A DNA stretch of 51,512 nt, taken from positions 1 to 51,512 of the forward strand of contig CAITOL010000150.1 in NCBI GenBank assembly GCA_903893975.1. The letters run 5' to 3'. Shown piece after piece: positions 1-8,274 of the stretch. Below the pieces are notes generated by a model that was not told the DNA's origin, ran no database searches, and saw nothing but the letters and a program-made list of their open reading frames with translations. The DNA comes from an uncultured Rhodospirillales bacterium. Its GTDB lineage: Bacteria > Pseudomonadota > Alphaproteobacteria > Acetobacterales > Acetobacteraceae. Numbering within the stretch: the stretch's first letter is position 1; every line of letters starts with the position of its first letter. Made by a program: the position numbers and the translations under genes.

Positions 1-41
1 TCCATCAACTCGTCGATGATCCTATCGTGGGTGTCAGGCAT
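1..41 (-). CDS. 5' end of an unidentified gene, cut by the window edge
   Basis: An ATG at 41-39 on the minus strand opens a frame of 13 complete codons reading MPDTHDRIIDELM before the edge. A strong Shine-Dalgarno-like AAGAAGGA lies 9-16 bases upstream, which is why I accept so short a piece as a real gene start. It is divergent from the amidohydrolase relic that follows. Thirteen residues are too few to name a family. Confidence 0.5.
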   Translation of the reverse strand, partial: MPDTHDRIIDELM

Positions 42-105
42 CGTGTGGGGTTCCTTCTTGGTCGTTGGAACGCCTACACCGCCCAGGCCGCAAACTGAAT
101 TTCCA

Positions 106-1035
106 GACGTCAGGGTACACCACCGGCATCCGGGAACGTTCAACACCATTTTCGCGTCTGACTCGCTGGCGAATATTCAGGTCTATTTTCGCTTCTTTGG
201 GCGGGCAAGCCACGCAGCTGCGGCGCCGCATCTTGGACGGTCCGCACTCGACGCCGTCGAGTTGATGAATGTTGGGGTGAACTACATGCGCGAGCACATG
301 CCGTCTGATGCGCGCATCCACTATGCGATGACGGACGGCGGCGGCGTGGCGCCAAACGTGGTGCAGGCACAGGCCGAAGTGCTCTACCTGATCCGCGCGC
401 GGGACCTGGTGGCGATGCGCGCCCTGTTTGAGCGGGTGAAGAAAATTGCCGAAGGCGCGGCGTTGATGACTGAAACCCGGGTTGAAGTGACCGTCGATAA
501 AGCCAGCTCCAACCTGATGGCCAATACGGCGCTGGAAACCCTGATGGCGGCAAACTTCAGTGCGTTGGGGCCGGTGCCATTCGATGCCGCCGATATCGCC
601 GAAGCGGCGCGCTTTAACGCAACTGTGGGCGAGGATGACCTAGCCTCCGCCGAGCGTATGCAAGGCACGCGACTATCGCGCGGCCTGATGCTGCACGACG
701 CTATTTTGCCCTACGATCCGGACCAACGCCTGTTCATGCCCGGGTCAACCGATGTCGGCGATGTAAGTTGGGTGGTGCCGACCGCGCAATGCTGGACGGC
801 ATGCTACGCTCTCGGGACGCCAGGGCACTCCTGGCAACTGGTTGCCCAAGGGCGGCTGCCGGCGGCCCATAAGGGCATGACCCAGGCAGCCCGCGTGATG
901 GCGGCGACGGCAGTGGACTTACTCACCGACCCTGCAGCGCTTGCGCGCGCGCAAGCCGAGCACCGCGATCGCGTATCAGCAACGCCCTATGAGTGCCCCA
1001 TCCCAGATGGCGTGGTCCCACCCTGCAGCCGCTAA
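106..1035 (+). pseudogene. 5'-truncated M20 amidohydrolase (AbgB-like) relic
   Basis: The frame carries about 309 residues that resemble the C-terminal two thirds of AbgB-type M20 peptidases (p-aminobenzoyl-glutamate or indole-acetyl-amino-acid hydrolase type). Seen are the GRASHAAAAPH segment of the dimerisation domain, then GSTDVGDVSW and GTPGHSWQ near the end, the latter containing a C-terminal metal-ligand histidine. The family is usually about 450-480 residues. The N-terminal half of the catalytic domain, with most zinc ligands, is missing. Similarity fades around base 105, and the next bases upstream are the leader of a divergent gene. The open frame does continue upstream to base 16, but that part looks unrelated. 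I infer a deletion relic without hydrolase activity. Confidence 0.75.
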
Positions 1036-1075
1036 AATATCATCGCGCAGCCGCAATTCCGCCATTGGGTCAACC

Positions 1076-1114
1076 GAGCCTATAGAGGTCCAATTTCGGA
1101 TCACCCATAGGCTC
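1076..1114. repeat. 8-bp inverted repeat upstream of the small secreted protein
   Basis: Perfect arms GAGCCTAT (1076-1083) and ATAGGCTC (1107-1114) are separated by 23 bases and end 4 bases before the ATG at 1119. It could be an operator or an RNA hairpin that covers the ribosome-binding region. No function can be assigned. Confidence 0.35.
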
Positions 1115-1118
1115 CGCC

Positions 1119-1391
1119 ATGAAACTCCTCCCCCGCGTCGCCGCCGCAATCGTCCTTTTGGCACTGAGCAGCAACTTCGCTTTCGCTGAGCGGTGGGAGG
1201 AGCATCGCAGTCACGCGTCTCAGCACTACGCGGATCGACATGGCGAGCGGCACGAACACGAAGCGTGGCAGGCACGCTATGACGACCGGCGAGCACCGCG
1301 GGGCTATGAATGGCGCTACTATGATGGCCGTTACGTTTTGGTCGCGCTTGCGACCGGGCTGATTGTCGAAGGCCTACTGTACGGCCGCTAG
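1119..1391 (+). CDS. small secreted RcnB-like protein
   Basis: This 90-residue protein has a clear Sec signal peptide (MKLLPR, then a hydrophobic stretch, cleavage near AFA at 21-23). A short, very polar middle is rich in histidine, glutamate and arginine. The C-terminal part PRGYEWRYYDGRYVLVALATGLI closely resembles the periplasmic RcnB family, whose E. coli member helps nickel and cobalt homeostasis. The histidine-rich mid-section would fit metal contact, but that is inference. It stands alone: a relic lies upstream and the convergent NTF2-like gene starts its stop codon 2 bases downstream. Confidence 0.65.
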   Translation: MKLLPRVAAAIVLLALSSNFAFAERWEEHRSHASQHYADRHGERHEHEAWQARYDDRRAPRGYEWRYYDGRYVLVALATGLIVEGLLYGR

Positions 1392-1392
1392 C

Positions 1393-1809
1393 CTAAGCGA
1401 CCTGACGGCACCAATCGGCGAGATTGTAGTGGTTGGCAATGCGAGCGACCCGCCCATCATGCAGGGTAAAGAACGCGCCGACCGGGAGGGTGTAGGTTTG
1501 CCCCCTCGCCGGTGCCGTGCCAGCCGGGACACCCGCATCGGTGGCGATATACGTGCCGTGAACGATAAACTCCGCTGCGGCGCGGGTGCCGGTGCCGTCT
1601 ACCATAACGACGAGGTCGGTGACCTGCTCACGGTAACAACGATCCATGTGCGCCATGAAAGCGGCAAATGCCGCCCGGCCGGTTTCTGTCGTGCCTTGGC
1701 TGACGACATGCTGCACGTCATCGGCGAGCAGGTCGAGAAACGCCGCGCGGTCACCGCTGTTGAACGCGGCGTAATATGCACGGACAAGACGTTCGGCATC
1801 AGACATCAT
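1393..1809 (-). CDS. NTF2-like / ketosteroid-isomerase-related protein (SnoaL-like)
   Basis: The product has 138 residues and matches the compact cone fold of the NTF2/SnoaL group. It starts with a helix ERLVRAYYAAFNSGDRAAFLDLLADDVQH, typical of ketosteroid isomerase-related proteins, and ends with DGRVARIANHYNLADWC. Members bind or isomerise small hydrophobic molecules, but the substrate cannot be read from sequence. ATG codons at 1809 and 1806 are both possible; AAGGGAG upstream supports either. Its start overlaps the end of gmk by 11 bases, so the two are probably translationally coupled. Confidence 0.75.
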   Translation of the reverse strand: MMSDAERLVRAYYAAFNSGDRAAFLDLLADDVQHVVSQGTTETGRAAFAAFMAHMDRCYREQVTDLVVMVDGTGTRAAAEFIVHGTYIATDAGVPAGTAPARGQTYTLPVGAFFTLHDGRVARIANHYNLADWCRQVA

Positions 1810-2479
1810 GGCTCGCTCCCTTGGTCACCGAGAGATCCGCAAGAAAATCCGCCAAACCGACCTGGCGCCCGACGGCATGTCGGGCAGCGGTCAGCAGGGC
1901 GATAAGATCGCTCAGGGCCGTGGCGAAATCGTCGTTCACAATCACATAATCGAATTCGCCGGCATGAGACATTTCCGAGGCCGCTTCCGCCATGCGCTTG
2001 GCAATCGTTTCCGGCGGATCGCCACGGCCACGGAGCCGGTCCTCTAGCGCGGCAAAGGTCGGCGGAAGAATGCAGACGCTGACCACATCCTGCAGCAATG
2101 CCGCGCGCATTTGGCGGTGGCCCTGCCAATCAATATCGAACAACACATCCCGGCCGGCAGCCAGTTCGCGCTCCACCATCGCACGCGGGGTGCCGTAACT
2201 GCGGCCGAACACATGCGCATGCTCAAGAAATCCGCCCGCGGCAACGAGGGCATCGAACGTCGCCTGATCGCGGAAATGATAGTGGATACCGTCAACCTCC
2301 CCTGGCCTCGGCGCACGGGTCGTCATGCTCACCGACAGGCTGAGCAGCGGGTCGGCGTCAAGCAGGGCCCGGGTTAACGTGGTCTTACCGGCACCGGATG
2401 GCGCCGCCACCACGAGGCACAACCCACGACGCGTGAGGGCTGGTGCGGGGCGACTATTCAATGTTCTGGACCTGCTCAC
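1799..2479 (-). CDS. gmk: guanylate kinase
   Basis: Guanylate kinase phosphorylates GMP to GDP with ATP in the cytoplasm. The P-loop SGAGKTT lies at residues 28-34, followed by the GMP-binding segment with SMTTRAPRPGEVDG and YHF, and by FDIDWQG. Length, 226 residues, is normal. The longest start is GTG at 2479, inside the last codons of yicC. A TTG at 2461 with AGCAGG upstream would trim six residues and is equally credible. The yicC-gmk pairing is common in proteobacteria. Confidence 0.93.
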   Translation of the reverse strand: MSRSRTLNSRPAPALTRRGLCLVVAAPSGAGKTTLTRALLDADPLLSLSVSMTTRAPRPGEVDGIHYHFRDQATFDALVAAGGFLEHAHVFGRSYGTPRAMVERELAAGRDVLFDIDWQGHRQMRAALLQDVVSVCILPPTFAALEDRLRGRGDPPETIAKRMAEAASEMSHAGEFDYVIVNDDFATALSDLIALLTAARHAVGRQVGLADFLADLSVTKGASHDV

Positions 2480-3341
2480 GCAGTTGTTCGAGGCTGGCTT
2501 TCAGCTTCAGCCCGGTCGCGGTTAATGCCGAAGAAGCTGACTTGCTGCACAGCGTGTTCACCTCGCGGTTGAACTCCTGCAGCAGAAAATCGAAACGCCG
2601 GCCGATGGCAGTGCCCTCCGCCATCAACGCATCCGCCGCTTGCTGGTGCACAGCCAAGCGGTCGAGTTCTTCGCGCACATCCGACTTCGCCGCCAGCACC
2701 GCGACCTCCTGGGCTATGCGCTCTTCCGGCAAGGCCGGCAGTTCGGCCAACAGACTGGCAATCGTCACCATCATCCGGGCGCGCTGGGCGGCAGGCTGGT
2801 CTGCGGCCTCGGCGCCTGCCTGGGCGACCAATCCGGCAAACTCGGCCAATTGCACCTGCATAATAGACGCCAGGCGCGCCCCTTCTGCGGCGCGCGCTGC
2901 GACCAAATGATCTAATGCGGCGGCAAACCCCACCTGCACCTCCGCCAAGAGCGCGGGCGATAGGGTGGTATCCTGATCCAACTGGCCGGAACGCAGCACA
3001 CCGGGCAGGCCAAGCAATAAATCCGCGCGGGGCGGAGGGCTGCCGGGTATGCGCGCGGCGAGCGACATTGCCAGTGCAAGGACCTGATCCAAAGCGACGG
3101 GATCTGGCGCGACCCGCGCTGCTTCCTCGCGTTTGATTGTCAGATTGGCGGTCACGTTGCCGCGCTTGAGCTGTTTGGCGGCAGTATCCCGCAAGCCCGG
3201 TTCAAGGGCATCAAACCCGCTCGGCAGACGAAAGCGCAACTCCAGACCGCGCCCATTCACACTGCGCAATTCCCAGCGCCAGCTGGTTGCGGCCTGATTG
3301 CCCTCAGCTAAAGCGAAGCCGGTCATGCTGGCGACTGTCAT
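2454..3341 (-). CDS. yicC: YicC/YloC family endoribonuclease
   Basis: This 295-residue protein has the family N-terminus SMTGFALAEG and RSVNGRGLELRFRLP, and the conserved C-terminal KSASSALTATGLKLKASLEQLREQVQNIE. YicC and its relatives are reported RNA endonucleases acting on stationary-phase transcripts. The ATG at 3341 is the only start that keeps the conserved MTGF motif. It is divergent from the DUF1272 gene and its 3' end overlaps gmk, forming a yicC-gmk-NTF2 operon. Confidence 0.9.
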   Translation of the reverse strand: MTVASMTGFALAEGNQAATSWRWELRSVNGRGLELRFRLPSGFDALEPGLRDTAAKQLKRGNVTANLTIKREEAARVAPDPVALDQVLALAMSLAARIPGSPPPRADLLLGLPGVLRSGQLDQDTTLSPALLAEVQVGFAAALDHLVAARAAEGARLASIMQVQLAEFAGLVAQAGAEAADQPAAQRARMMVTIASLLAELPALPEERIAQEVAVLAAKSDVREELDRLAVHQQAADALMAEGTAIGRRFDFLLQEFNREVNTLCSKSASSALTATGLKLKASLEQLREQVQNIE

Positions 3342-3443
3342 TCACCAGGGCTCCAAGGCGTCGTGCGCATTTGCAAATCCTTTTGCGTTGGCTTCCCTAT
3401 AGCAGGGCTGTGCCTAGACGCTCAAATCCAGCTGGGGGTTCCG

Positions 3444-3752
3444 ATGCTGCAAATCCGACCGCATTGTGAGGCCTGCGACACCGACCTTCCGCCAGATGCA
3501 GCCAATGCCCGCATCTGTTCCTACGAGTGCACGTTTTGCGCTGATTGCGTCGGCAACCTGCTTGGCAATGTGTGCCCGAATTGCGGCGGTGGCCTCTATG
3601 CCCGACCGATACGCCCTGCCATTGCGCGCCGCCCCGGCGTCGGCTTAACGCACCAGCCGGCCTCATCCGAGCGCGTGCATCTGAAGTTCAGCCGCCAGGA
3701 GGTTGCGGATTTCGCCGCCATGTTTCGCCATATACCGCCGGCAGATCGGTAG
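3444..3752 (+). CDS. DUF1272-like cysteine-rich protein
   Basis: The 102-residue product begins with a compact zinc-ribbon-like block: CEACDTDLPPDA, then CSYECTFCADC and CPNCGG. This is the pattern of small DUF1272 proteins, whose role is unknown. The C-terminal half, QEVADFAAMFRHI, looks helical. I chose the ATG at 3444 because GGGGG lies just upstream; the frame remains open back to 3363. Metal binding is an inference from the paired cysteines. Confidence 0.75.
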   Translation: MLQIRPHCEACDTDLPPDAANARICSYECTFCADCVGNLLGNVCPNCGGGLYARPIRPAIARRPGVGLTHQPASSERVHLKFSRQEVADFAAMFRHIPPADR

Positions 3753-3767
3753 TGCGAACGCGCCGAT

Positions 3768-3821
3768 TTCGCTAGCGAATCACTTTCATTAAATTTACAA
3801 AATACTACCTATGCGTGCATA
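3768..3821. promoter_or_regulatory. AT-rich promoter region with two palindromes
   Basis: The 116-bp gap before the VapB-like gene contains a perfect 12-bp palindrome TTCGCTAGCGAA (3768-3779) and a second, TATGC-GT-GCATA (3810-3821). They flank an AT-rich stretch (TTAAATTTACAAAATACT) that suits a promoter. Palindromic operators are usual for antitoxin autoregulation. The assignment is inference. Confidence 0.35.
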
Positions 3822-3868
3822 AAATTTCGCACCACGCTTCTAACGCACGCGCAGTGATCGGGGATCCT

Positions 3869-4087
3869 ATGAGCGTAGGTAACGAAACGCGCGCGCTTGA
3901 AGCGTTAGCCCAAGCCTTGGCAGACCTGACTGGGGAACCCGTGGAATTGGCCGTGCATCGCGCGGTGGAGGAACGACTGCGGCGCCACCTTGCCAGCCGG
4001 GCGCATGCAAGGACGGTGGCACGGGAGCTGGCCAATTTGACGGCCAAGCCTTCAAGGACACAGCGGCAGATAATGGCTGCCGCGTAA
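3869..4087 (+). CDS. orphan VapB-like (Rv0623-type) antitoxin
   Basis: The 72-residue product carries the block ALAQALADLTGEPVELAVHRAVEERLRR. It is strongly reminiscent of the N-terminal ribbon-helix-helix region of VapB/Rv0623-type antitoxins (LA.ELAALTGES.TEAVR.ALEERL). The C-terminus is short and basic and ends in MAAA. The start at 3869 has GGGGA upstream; an in-frame extension back to 3815 is possible. No PIN-domain VapC toxin follows, since zapE begins 47 bases later. It may be an orphan or a repurposed DNA-binding regulator. Confidence 0.55.
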   Translation: MSVGNETRALEALAQALADLTGEPVELAVHRAVEERLRRHLASRAHARTVARELANLTAKPSRTQRQIMAAA

Positions 4088-4133
4088 GCCGCACGGTTTC
4101 ACCCAAGCGGCTTTCCGGCTATTGGCGCATATT

Positions 4134-5297
4134 ATGGATGCACCTGCACAAGATGCGGCCCTCGCCGCAGGACCGTTGCCCGCCTATCGCGCCCGGGTTG
4201 CCCAAGGTGAATTGGCACCCGACCCGTCGCAAGCCCTGGCCGCTGAGCGCCTGCAAGGCCTGTGGCTGCAGTTGCGTGGCTATGAGCCAGCCATCCGCCC
4301 GAGCGCAACACCCGGCCTGCTGGCCCGGTGGCTGCGGCGCAAGCCGGTTGAGGGGGCGGACGAAGCCCGGCCGAACGGGTTGTATTTGGTTGGCGAGGTC
4401 GGCCGCGGCAAGTCGATGCTGATGGATCTGTTCTTTGCGGCTGCCGATGTGCGGCGCAAACGGCGGATCCATTTCCATCGCTTCATGCAAGATGCCCACC
4501 GCCGGATATTCCAGTTCAAGCGCGAAAATCCTGCGACCGACGACCCGATCCCGCCGCTGGCCGACGCCATCGCGAGCGAAGCGTCGCTGCTGTGTTTCGA
4601 TGAATTTCAGGTCAACGACATCGCCGATGCCATGATTCTAGGCCGACTGTTCCAGGCGCTTTTTGATCGCGCCGTGGTGGTTGTCGCCACGTCGAACACC
4701 ACGCCGGACGATCTGTTCAAGGGGCAGCCTGGGCGTGACGCGTTTCTGCCGTTTATTGGCCTGATCAAACGCAACCTAGACATATTAGAGATGAATGCCG
4801 GCCGTGACTTCCGCCGCGCGCGGCTGCGGGGGATGCACACCTGGCACGTGCCGGCCGACGCACGCGCCGATCGGGCGCTCGATCAAGCCTTCGCGGAACT
4901 CACGGGCCATGCCCCGGCACGCGCGGAGCAATTGCGGGTCAGCGGGCGCAGCTTGATTGTGCCGCTCGCGGCCCAAGGTGTCGCACGGTTCGACTTTTCC
5001 GCGCTATGTGCCACCGCCCTGGGCGCAGGTGACTATCTGGCATTGGCGACCCATTATCACTGCCTGGTGCTAGATGGCATTCCGCGCCTGTCACCCGAAA
5101 ATTTCGACGAAGCCCGTCGCTTTATCGTGCTGATCGATGCGTTGTACGACCACCGCGTCAAGCTGGTCGCCTCTGCGGCCGCCATGCCGGATGAACTCTA
5201 CATGCGCGGCGAAGGTGCTAAAGCGTTCGAGCGTACTGCCTCGCGGCTGGAGGAAATGCAAAGCCAGGACTATTTGGCGCTGCCGCATCTGACGTGA
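4134..5297 (+). CDS. zapE: ZapE/AFG1-family ATPase
   Basis: ZapE is a division-associated ATPase that acts on FtsZ rings; mitochondrial AFG1 is its relative. From ATG 4134 the protein has 387 residues. Walker A is GEVGRGKS at 87-94 and Walker B is LLCFDEF from about 152. It also shows the family motifs RIHFHRFM and FQVNDIADAMIL, then ATSNTTPDDL. A TTG at 4122 would add four residues. No usual alphaproteobacterial neighbours (mdh, suc genes) are present, so the context says little about its job here. Confidence 0.9.
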   Translation: MDAPAQDAALAAGPLPAYRARVAQGELAPDPSQALAAERLQGLWLQLRGYEPAIRPSATPGLLARWLRRKPVEGADEARPNGLYLVGEVGRGKSMLMDLFFAAADVRRKRRIHFHRFMQDAHRRIFQFKRENPATDDPIPPLADAIASEASLLCFDEFQVNDIADAMILGRLFQALFDRAVVVVATSNTTPDDLFKGQPGRDAFLPFIGLIKRNLDILEMNAGRDFRRARLRGMHTWHVPADARADRALDQAFAELTGHAPARAEQLRVSGRSLIVPLAAQGVARFDFSALCATALGAGDYLALATHYHCLVLDGIPRLSPENFDEARRFIVLIDALYDHRVKLVASAAAMPDELYMRGEGAKAFERTASRLEEMQSQDYLALPHLT

Positions 5298-5331
5298 TGG
5301 GCGTCGCCCCGCGGCGCACGACGGCGCTATA

Positions 5332-6330
5332 GTGATGGAGCGAACAGTGCGCGAGGAAGCGAGACAGCTTGAACAGATACTGCGCCCATTGCTGCCGCCC
5401 ATCGAAGGCGTTCATTCACAGCTGACCGTGCGACCGATCCGGCAAGGGCATTTGTCGCGGGTGTTTCGCGGCGAGGACGCTGCCGGCAATCTGTCGGTTG
5501 TCATCAAAGTGTGTCTCGATCCGGAAACCGGGCAGCCCGACAGCGTTAATGCGGCGGACTATTTCGCGGCGCTGAGCGGCGTCGTTGCACTCGCCAAACT
5601 CGACCCTAAAATTGGCTGCTCAACGCCCATCCTGCTGTTACGCGAACAGGCCATTGTCGTTGCCAGCTGGATCGACGGACCCACGGTTGAACGGATTGTC
5701 GAACGCGGGTCCCGTCGTGAGGCGCAGCGGGCGTTAACCCTATCCGGCGAATGGCTCGCGCGGTTCCACGCGGCGGCCGGCTTGACGTATGGAACATGGG
5801 ATCTGGCGCCAGCACGGGCGCGGTTGCAGGCGATCGTTGCGGCAGCCGAACCGGCCTACACCGCTTCGTCCACGGTCGTACAAGCGCTGCGTTTGCTGGA
5901 CCAAACCGCCGTACAAGTTGGTACGATCGCCGTCCCCTGGAGCCGCCAGCATGGCGATTTCAAGCCCGGGAACCTGATCTTGCACGTGGATGGTGTTGCA
6001 GCAATCGATATCGATTTCCGGCTACCAGCGCCATGCATCGTGGATGCGGCACAGTTCCTCAACCATGCCGCACTCCAGCGACCTTGGCAGTTGCGACGCG
6101 TGCGCTGGGTTACGTTTGTCGACGAAGCCTTTCACGCTGGCAGTGCCCAAGGCGGGGTGACACTTCCCGAACTTCCGCTCGCCTGGGCCAGATTGTACCA
6201 CGTGGTGCGATTGCACACGCAATATCGTAAGTGGTCCAAACCGCCGAAATCCTGGGTAACGGGATGGGGCATCCAGTGCCTGATGCAACGGCTGATGGCG
6301 GAACTGGTGCTTTTAGATCTGAAAAGATAA
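5332..6330 (+). CDS. aminoglycoside-phosphotransferase-like kinase
   Basis: This 332-residue protein has the APH/choline-kinase fold. A nucleotide-binding lysine lies in VVIKV (about 57-60), the catalytic loop QHGDFKPGNL is at 206-215, and the metal-binding IDIDF is at 225-229. Such kinases act on small alcohols, amino sugars or lipid-linked sugars; the substrate cannot be read. Start is GTG 5332 or ATG 5335. It lies 34 bases after zapE and 27 before a glycosyltransferase-like gene, so a role in surface sugar modification is possible but unproved. Drug resistance is not implied. Confidence 0.7.
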   Translation: MMERTVREEARQLEQILRPLLPPIEGVHSQLTVRPIRQGHLSRVFRGEDAAGNLSVVIKVCLDPETGQPDSVNAADYFAALSGVVALAKLDPKIGCSTPILLLREQAIVVASWIDGPTVERIVERGSRREAQRALTLSGEWLARFHAAAGLTYGTWDLAPARARLQAIVAAAEPAYTASSTVVQALRLLDQTAVQVGTIAVPWSRQHGDFKPGNLILHVDGVAAIDIDFRLPAPCIVDAAQFLNHAALQRPWQLRRVRWVTFVDEAFHAGSAQGGVTLPELPLAWARLYHVVRLHTQYRKWSKPPKSWVTGWGIQCLMQRLMAELVLLDLKR

Positions 6331-6357
6331 CGTGATCAGCGCCGGTCTATAGAGGTC

Positions 6358-7191
6358 ATGATGCCCAGCACGCCCACACCCAGCCTCGCAATCGAACAAG
6401 AGGTTATCGACGGCAGCCTGCGTCAGGCCAGCACGCCAGGTGGGGCCGTGCTATTGATGACCGCAACGTTGCAGCCGCCAGCCAACGCCGTGGCGCGTGC
6501 CGATCCGGCGGCACGTCTTGCGGACTACGCAGCAGCCCTGACCTATTATCTGCGCTTGCCCGCTGACACAGTGGACCGGATCATTTTCGCGGATAACTCG
6601 GCCAGCGGTATCGCCGCAATTCGGCAGATCGTCACCAGCTTTCCACACGACAAATCGGTTGAGGTAATGAGTTTTGCCGGCAACGATCATGCCGTGTCGC
6701 TCGGCAAAGCCTATGGCGAGTTCAAGCTGATCGATATCGCTTTGGCGCATGCGTCTATCATCAAGCCTGACGACATGATCTGGAAGGTAACAGGTCGCCT
6801 TAAGGTGCTTAACCTTCCGGCCTTACATCACGCAATCCGCCGGGTGCAACCAGATATTGTCTGCGATCTGCATAACGTTCCCTGGATCGGTACTGGCCGC
6901 TGGCGGAATAACCACCGCATGGACCTGCGGGTATTCGCCTTCCGGCCGGCAGCGTTCGCCAGCGCGTATCAGGGGGTTTGGTCCCGCCTGTCACCGTTCG
7001 ATGATACGTCGATGTATGCGGTCACGCTTGCTGCGCGTGGCCGGTTGCGCGTGCTGCCGCGCTTCCCGGTTCAACCGGCCCTGGATGGGGTGAGCGGCCG
7101 ACATCAGCGCAATTATGCCGCCGCAGGGCAACGGCTAAAGAGCCTGGCACGCAGCTTGATGCGCACGCTGTTTCCGTTCGTGTGGCTATAA
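6358..7191 (+). CDS. glycosyltransferase-like protein, function unknown
   Basis: The protein has 277 residues and no signal peptide. Its mid-part, GKAYGEFKLIDIALAHA then DDMIWKVTGRLKVLN, resembles a GT-A-like group found in polysaccharide clusters (pattern GKGYGE... and WKITGRY). FADNSASG near 75-82 may be the nucleotide-sugar-side turn. I regard it as a putative transferase acting on a cell-surface glycan. ATG codons at 6358 and 6361 are adjacent; AGAGG just upstream fits 6361 better. It follows the kinase gene by 27 bases in the same direction. Confidence 0.5.
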   Translation: MMPSTPTPSLAIEQEVIDGSLRQASTPGGAVLLMTATLQPPANAVARADPAARLADYAAALTYYLRLPADTVDRIIFADNSASGIAAIRQIVTSFPHDKSVEVMSFAGNDHAVSLGKAYGEFKLIDIALAHASIIKPDDMIWKVTGRLKVLNLPALHHAIRRVQPDIVCDLHNVPWIGTGRWRNNHRMDLRVFAFRPAAFASAYQGVWSRLSPFDDTSMYAVTLAARGRLRVLPRFPVQPALDGVSGRHQRNYAAAGQRLKSLARSLMRTLFPFVWL

Positions 7192-7315
7192 AGTCCAATC
7201 GCTGGACACTGAAAGTTCACCGCCAGACTGCTTAACAAAGCCGGGCCGCAACGCTATTTGAGGTTGCATGACGACTGTGCCGCTACGACATTGCAGCGCA
7301 GCAAAGGACCCGAGC

Positions 7316-8272
7316 ATGCGCAATTTCGACGAGTTGAGCGAGAGAGAAGTACTGGCGCTAGCGATTGCCAACGAGGAAGAGGACGGTCGCATCTATCTCG
7401 ATTTCTCTGAAGGGTTGCGCGACACATATCCGGCGTCCGCCAAAGTGTTCACGGAAATGGCCGCGGAGGAGGGCGACCATCGCCGGATGTTGCTCGATTT
7501 GTACCGCGTCAAATTCGGCGAACACATTCCGCTCATCCGACGGCAGGACGTGCGCGGCTTCATCTCACCCCCATCATTATGGCAGATGAAGGTGCTGCGG
7601 CTGGAGGCGGTGCGCAACCAGGCCGAGCAGATGGAGATTGAAGCTGCCCGGTTTTATCGTCAGGCGGCGGCGCGCAGCACGGACGCTTCGATCCGCAAGC
7701 TGCTGGGCGACCTTGCGGAAGCCGAGGTCGCGCACGAGCACACTGCCGAACGTTTGATGGAAGAAAACCTGCCGCAGTCGGTCCGCGAACAGGAGGACGA
7801 AGCAGCGCGTCGCCTGTTCGTGCTGCGCTTCATCCAGCCTGGGCTCGCTGGGCTGATGGACGGGTCCGTCTCGACACTCGCCCCGGTGTTCGCCGCCGCG
7901 TTTGCCACCGGCCAGTCCTGGGACGCGTTTCTTGTGGGAATGGCCGCCTCTATCGGGGCGGGCATTTCGATGGGCTTTGCCGAAGCGTTGTCGGATAATG
8001 GCAGCCTCACCGGGCGGGGCGCGCCCTGGATCCGCGGCATTATCTGTGGACTTATGACGACACTGGGCGGCATCGGCCATACATTGCCGTTCCTGATTCA
8101 CAACTTCCTCACCGCGACCATCGTCGCCATCGTCGTCGTTTTCGCCGAACTCGGCCTTATTACATGGATACGATGGAAATATATGGACACACCGCCGTTA
8201 TCTGCCGCCTTGCAGATTGGCTTCGGCGGCGCGCTGGTGTTCGCCACTGGAATTTTAATTGGAGCCTCGTAA
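7316..8272 (+). CDS. mbfA: MbfA-type membrane ferritin / iron exporter (rubrerythrin-VIT1 fusion)
   Basis: MbfA exports iron across the inner membrane and protects against peroxide and iron stress in alphaproteobacteria. Residues 1 to about 150 form a ferritin-like di-iron domain with the expected acidic motifs: EEEDGRIY, EMAAEEGDHRRML, EIEAARFYRQAA and EAEVAHEHTAERL. Residues from about 165 to 318 form a CCC1/VIT1-type transporter with several membrane helices. I chose ATG 7316 because the family starts at MR.F.ELSEREVLALA and AAAGGA lies just upstream; the longer 7268 start adds unrelated residues. It is followed 2 bases later by cytochrome b561. Confidence 0.88.
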   Translation: MRNFDELSEREVLALAIANEEEDGRIYLDFSEGLRDTYPASAKVFTEMAAEEGDHRRMLLDLYRVKFGEHIPLIRRQDVRGFISPPSLWQMKVLRLEAVRNQAEQMEIEAARFYRQAAARSTDASIRKLLGDLAEAEVAHEHTAERLMEENLPQSVREQEDEAARRLFVLRFIQPGLAGLMDGSVSTLAPVFAAAFATGQSWDAFLVGMAASIGAGISMGFAEALSDNGSLTGRGAPWIRGIICGLMTTLGGIGHTLPFLIHNFLTATIVAIVVVFAELGLITWIRWKYMDTPPLSAALQIGFGGALVFATGILIGAS

Positions 8273-8274
8273 GC

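Noticed and set aside
1080-1090. CTATAGAGGTC, an 11-base repeat found again at 6347-6357
   Set aside because: Two copies with a -10-like and AGG content are expected by chance, and the contexts are unrelated.
7268-7315. Longer N-terminus for MbfA
   Set aside because: The extra 16 residues do not look like the family; ATG 7316 has AAAGGA upstream and gives the expected N-terminus.
7577-8101. 174-codon open frame antisense to mbfA
   Set aside because: The opposite strand encodes a complete ferritin-VIT1 protein; this frame has no ribosome site.
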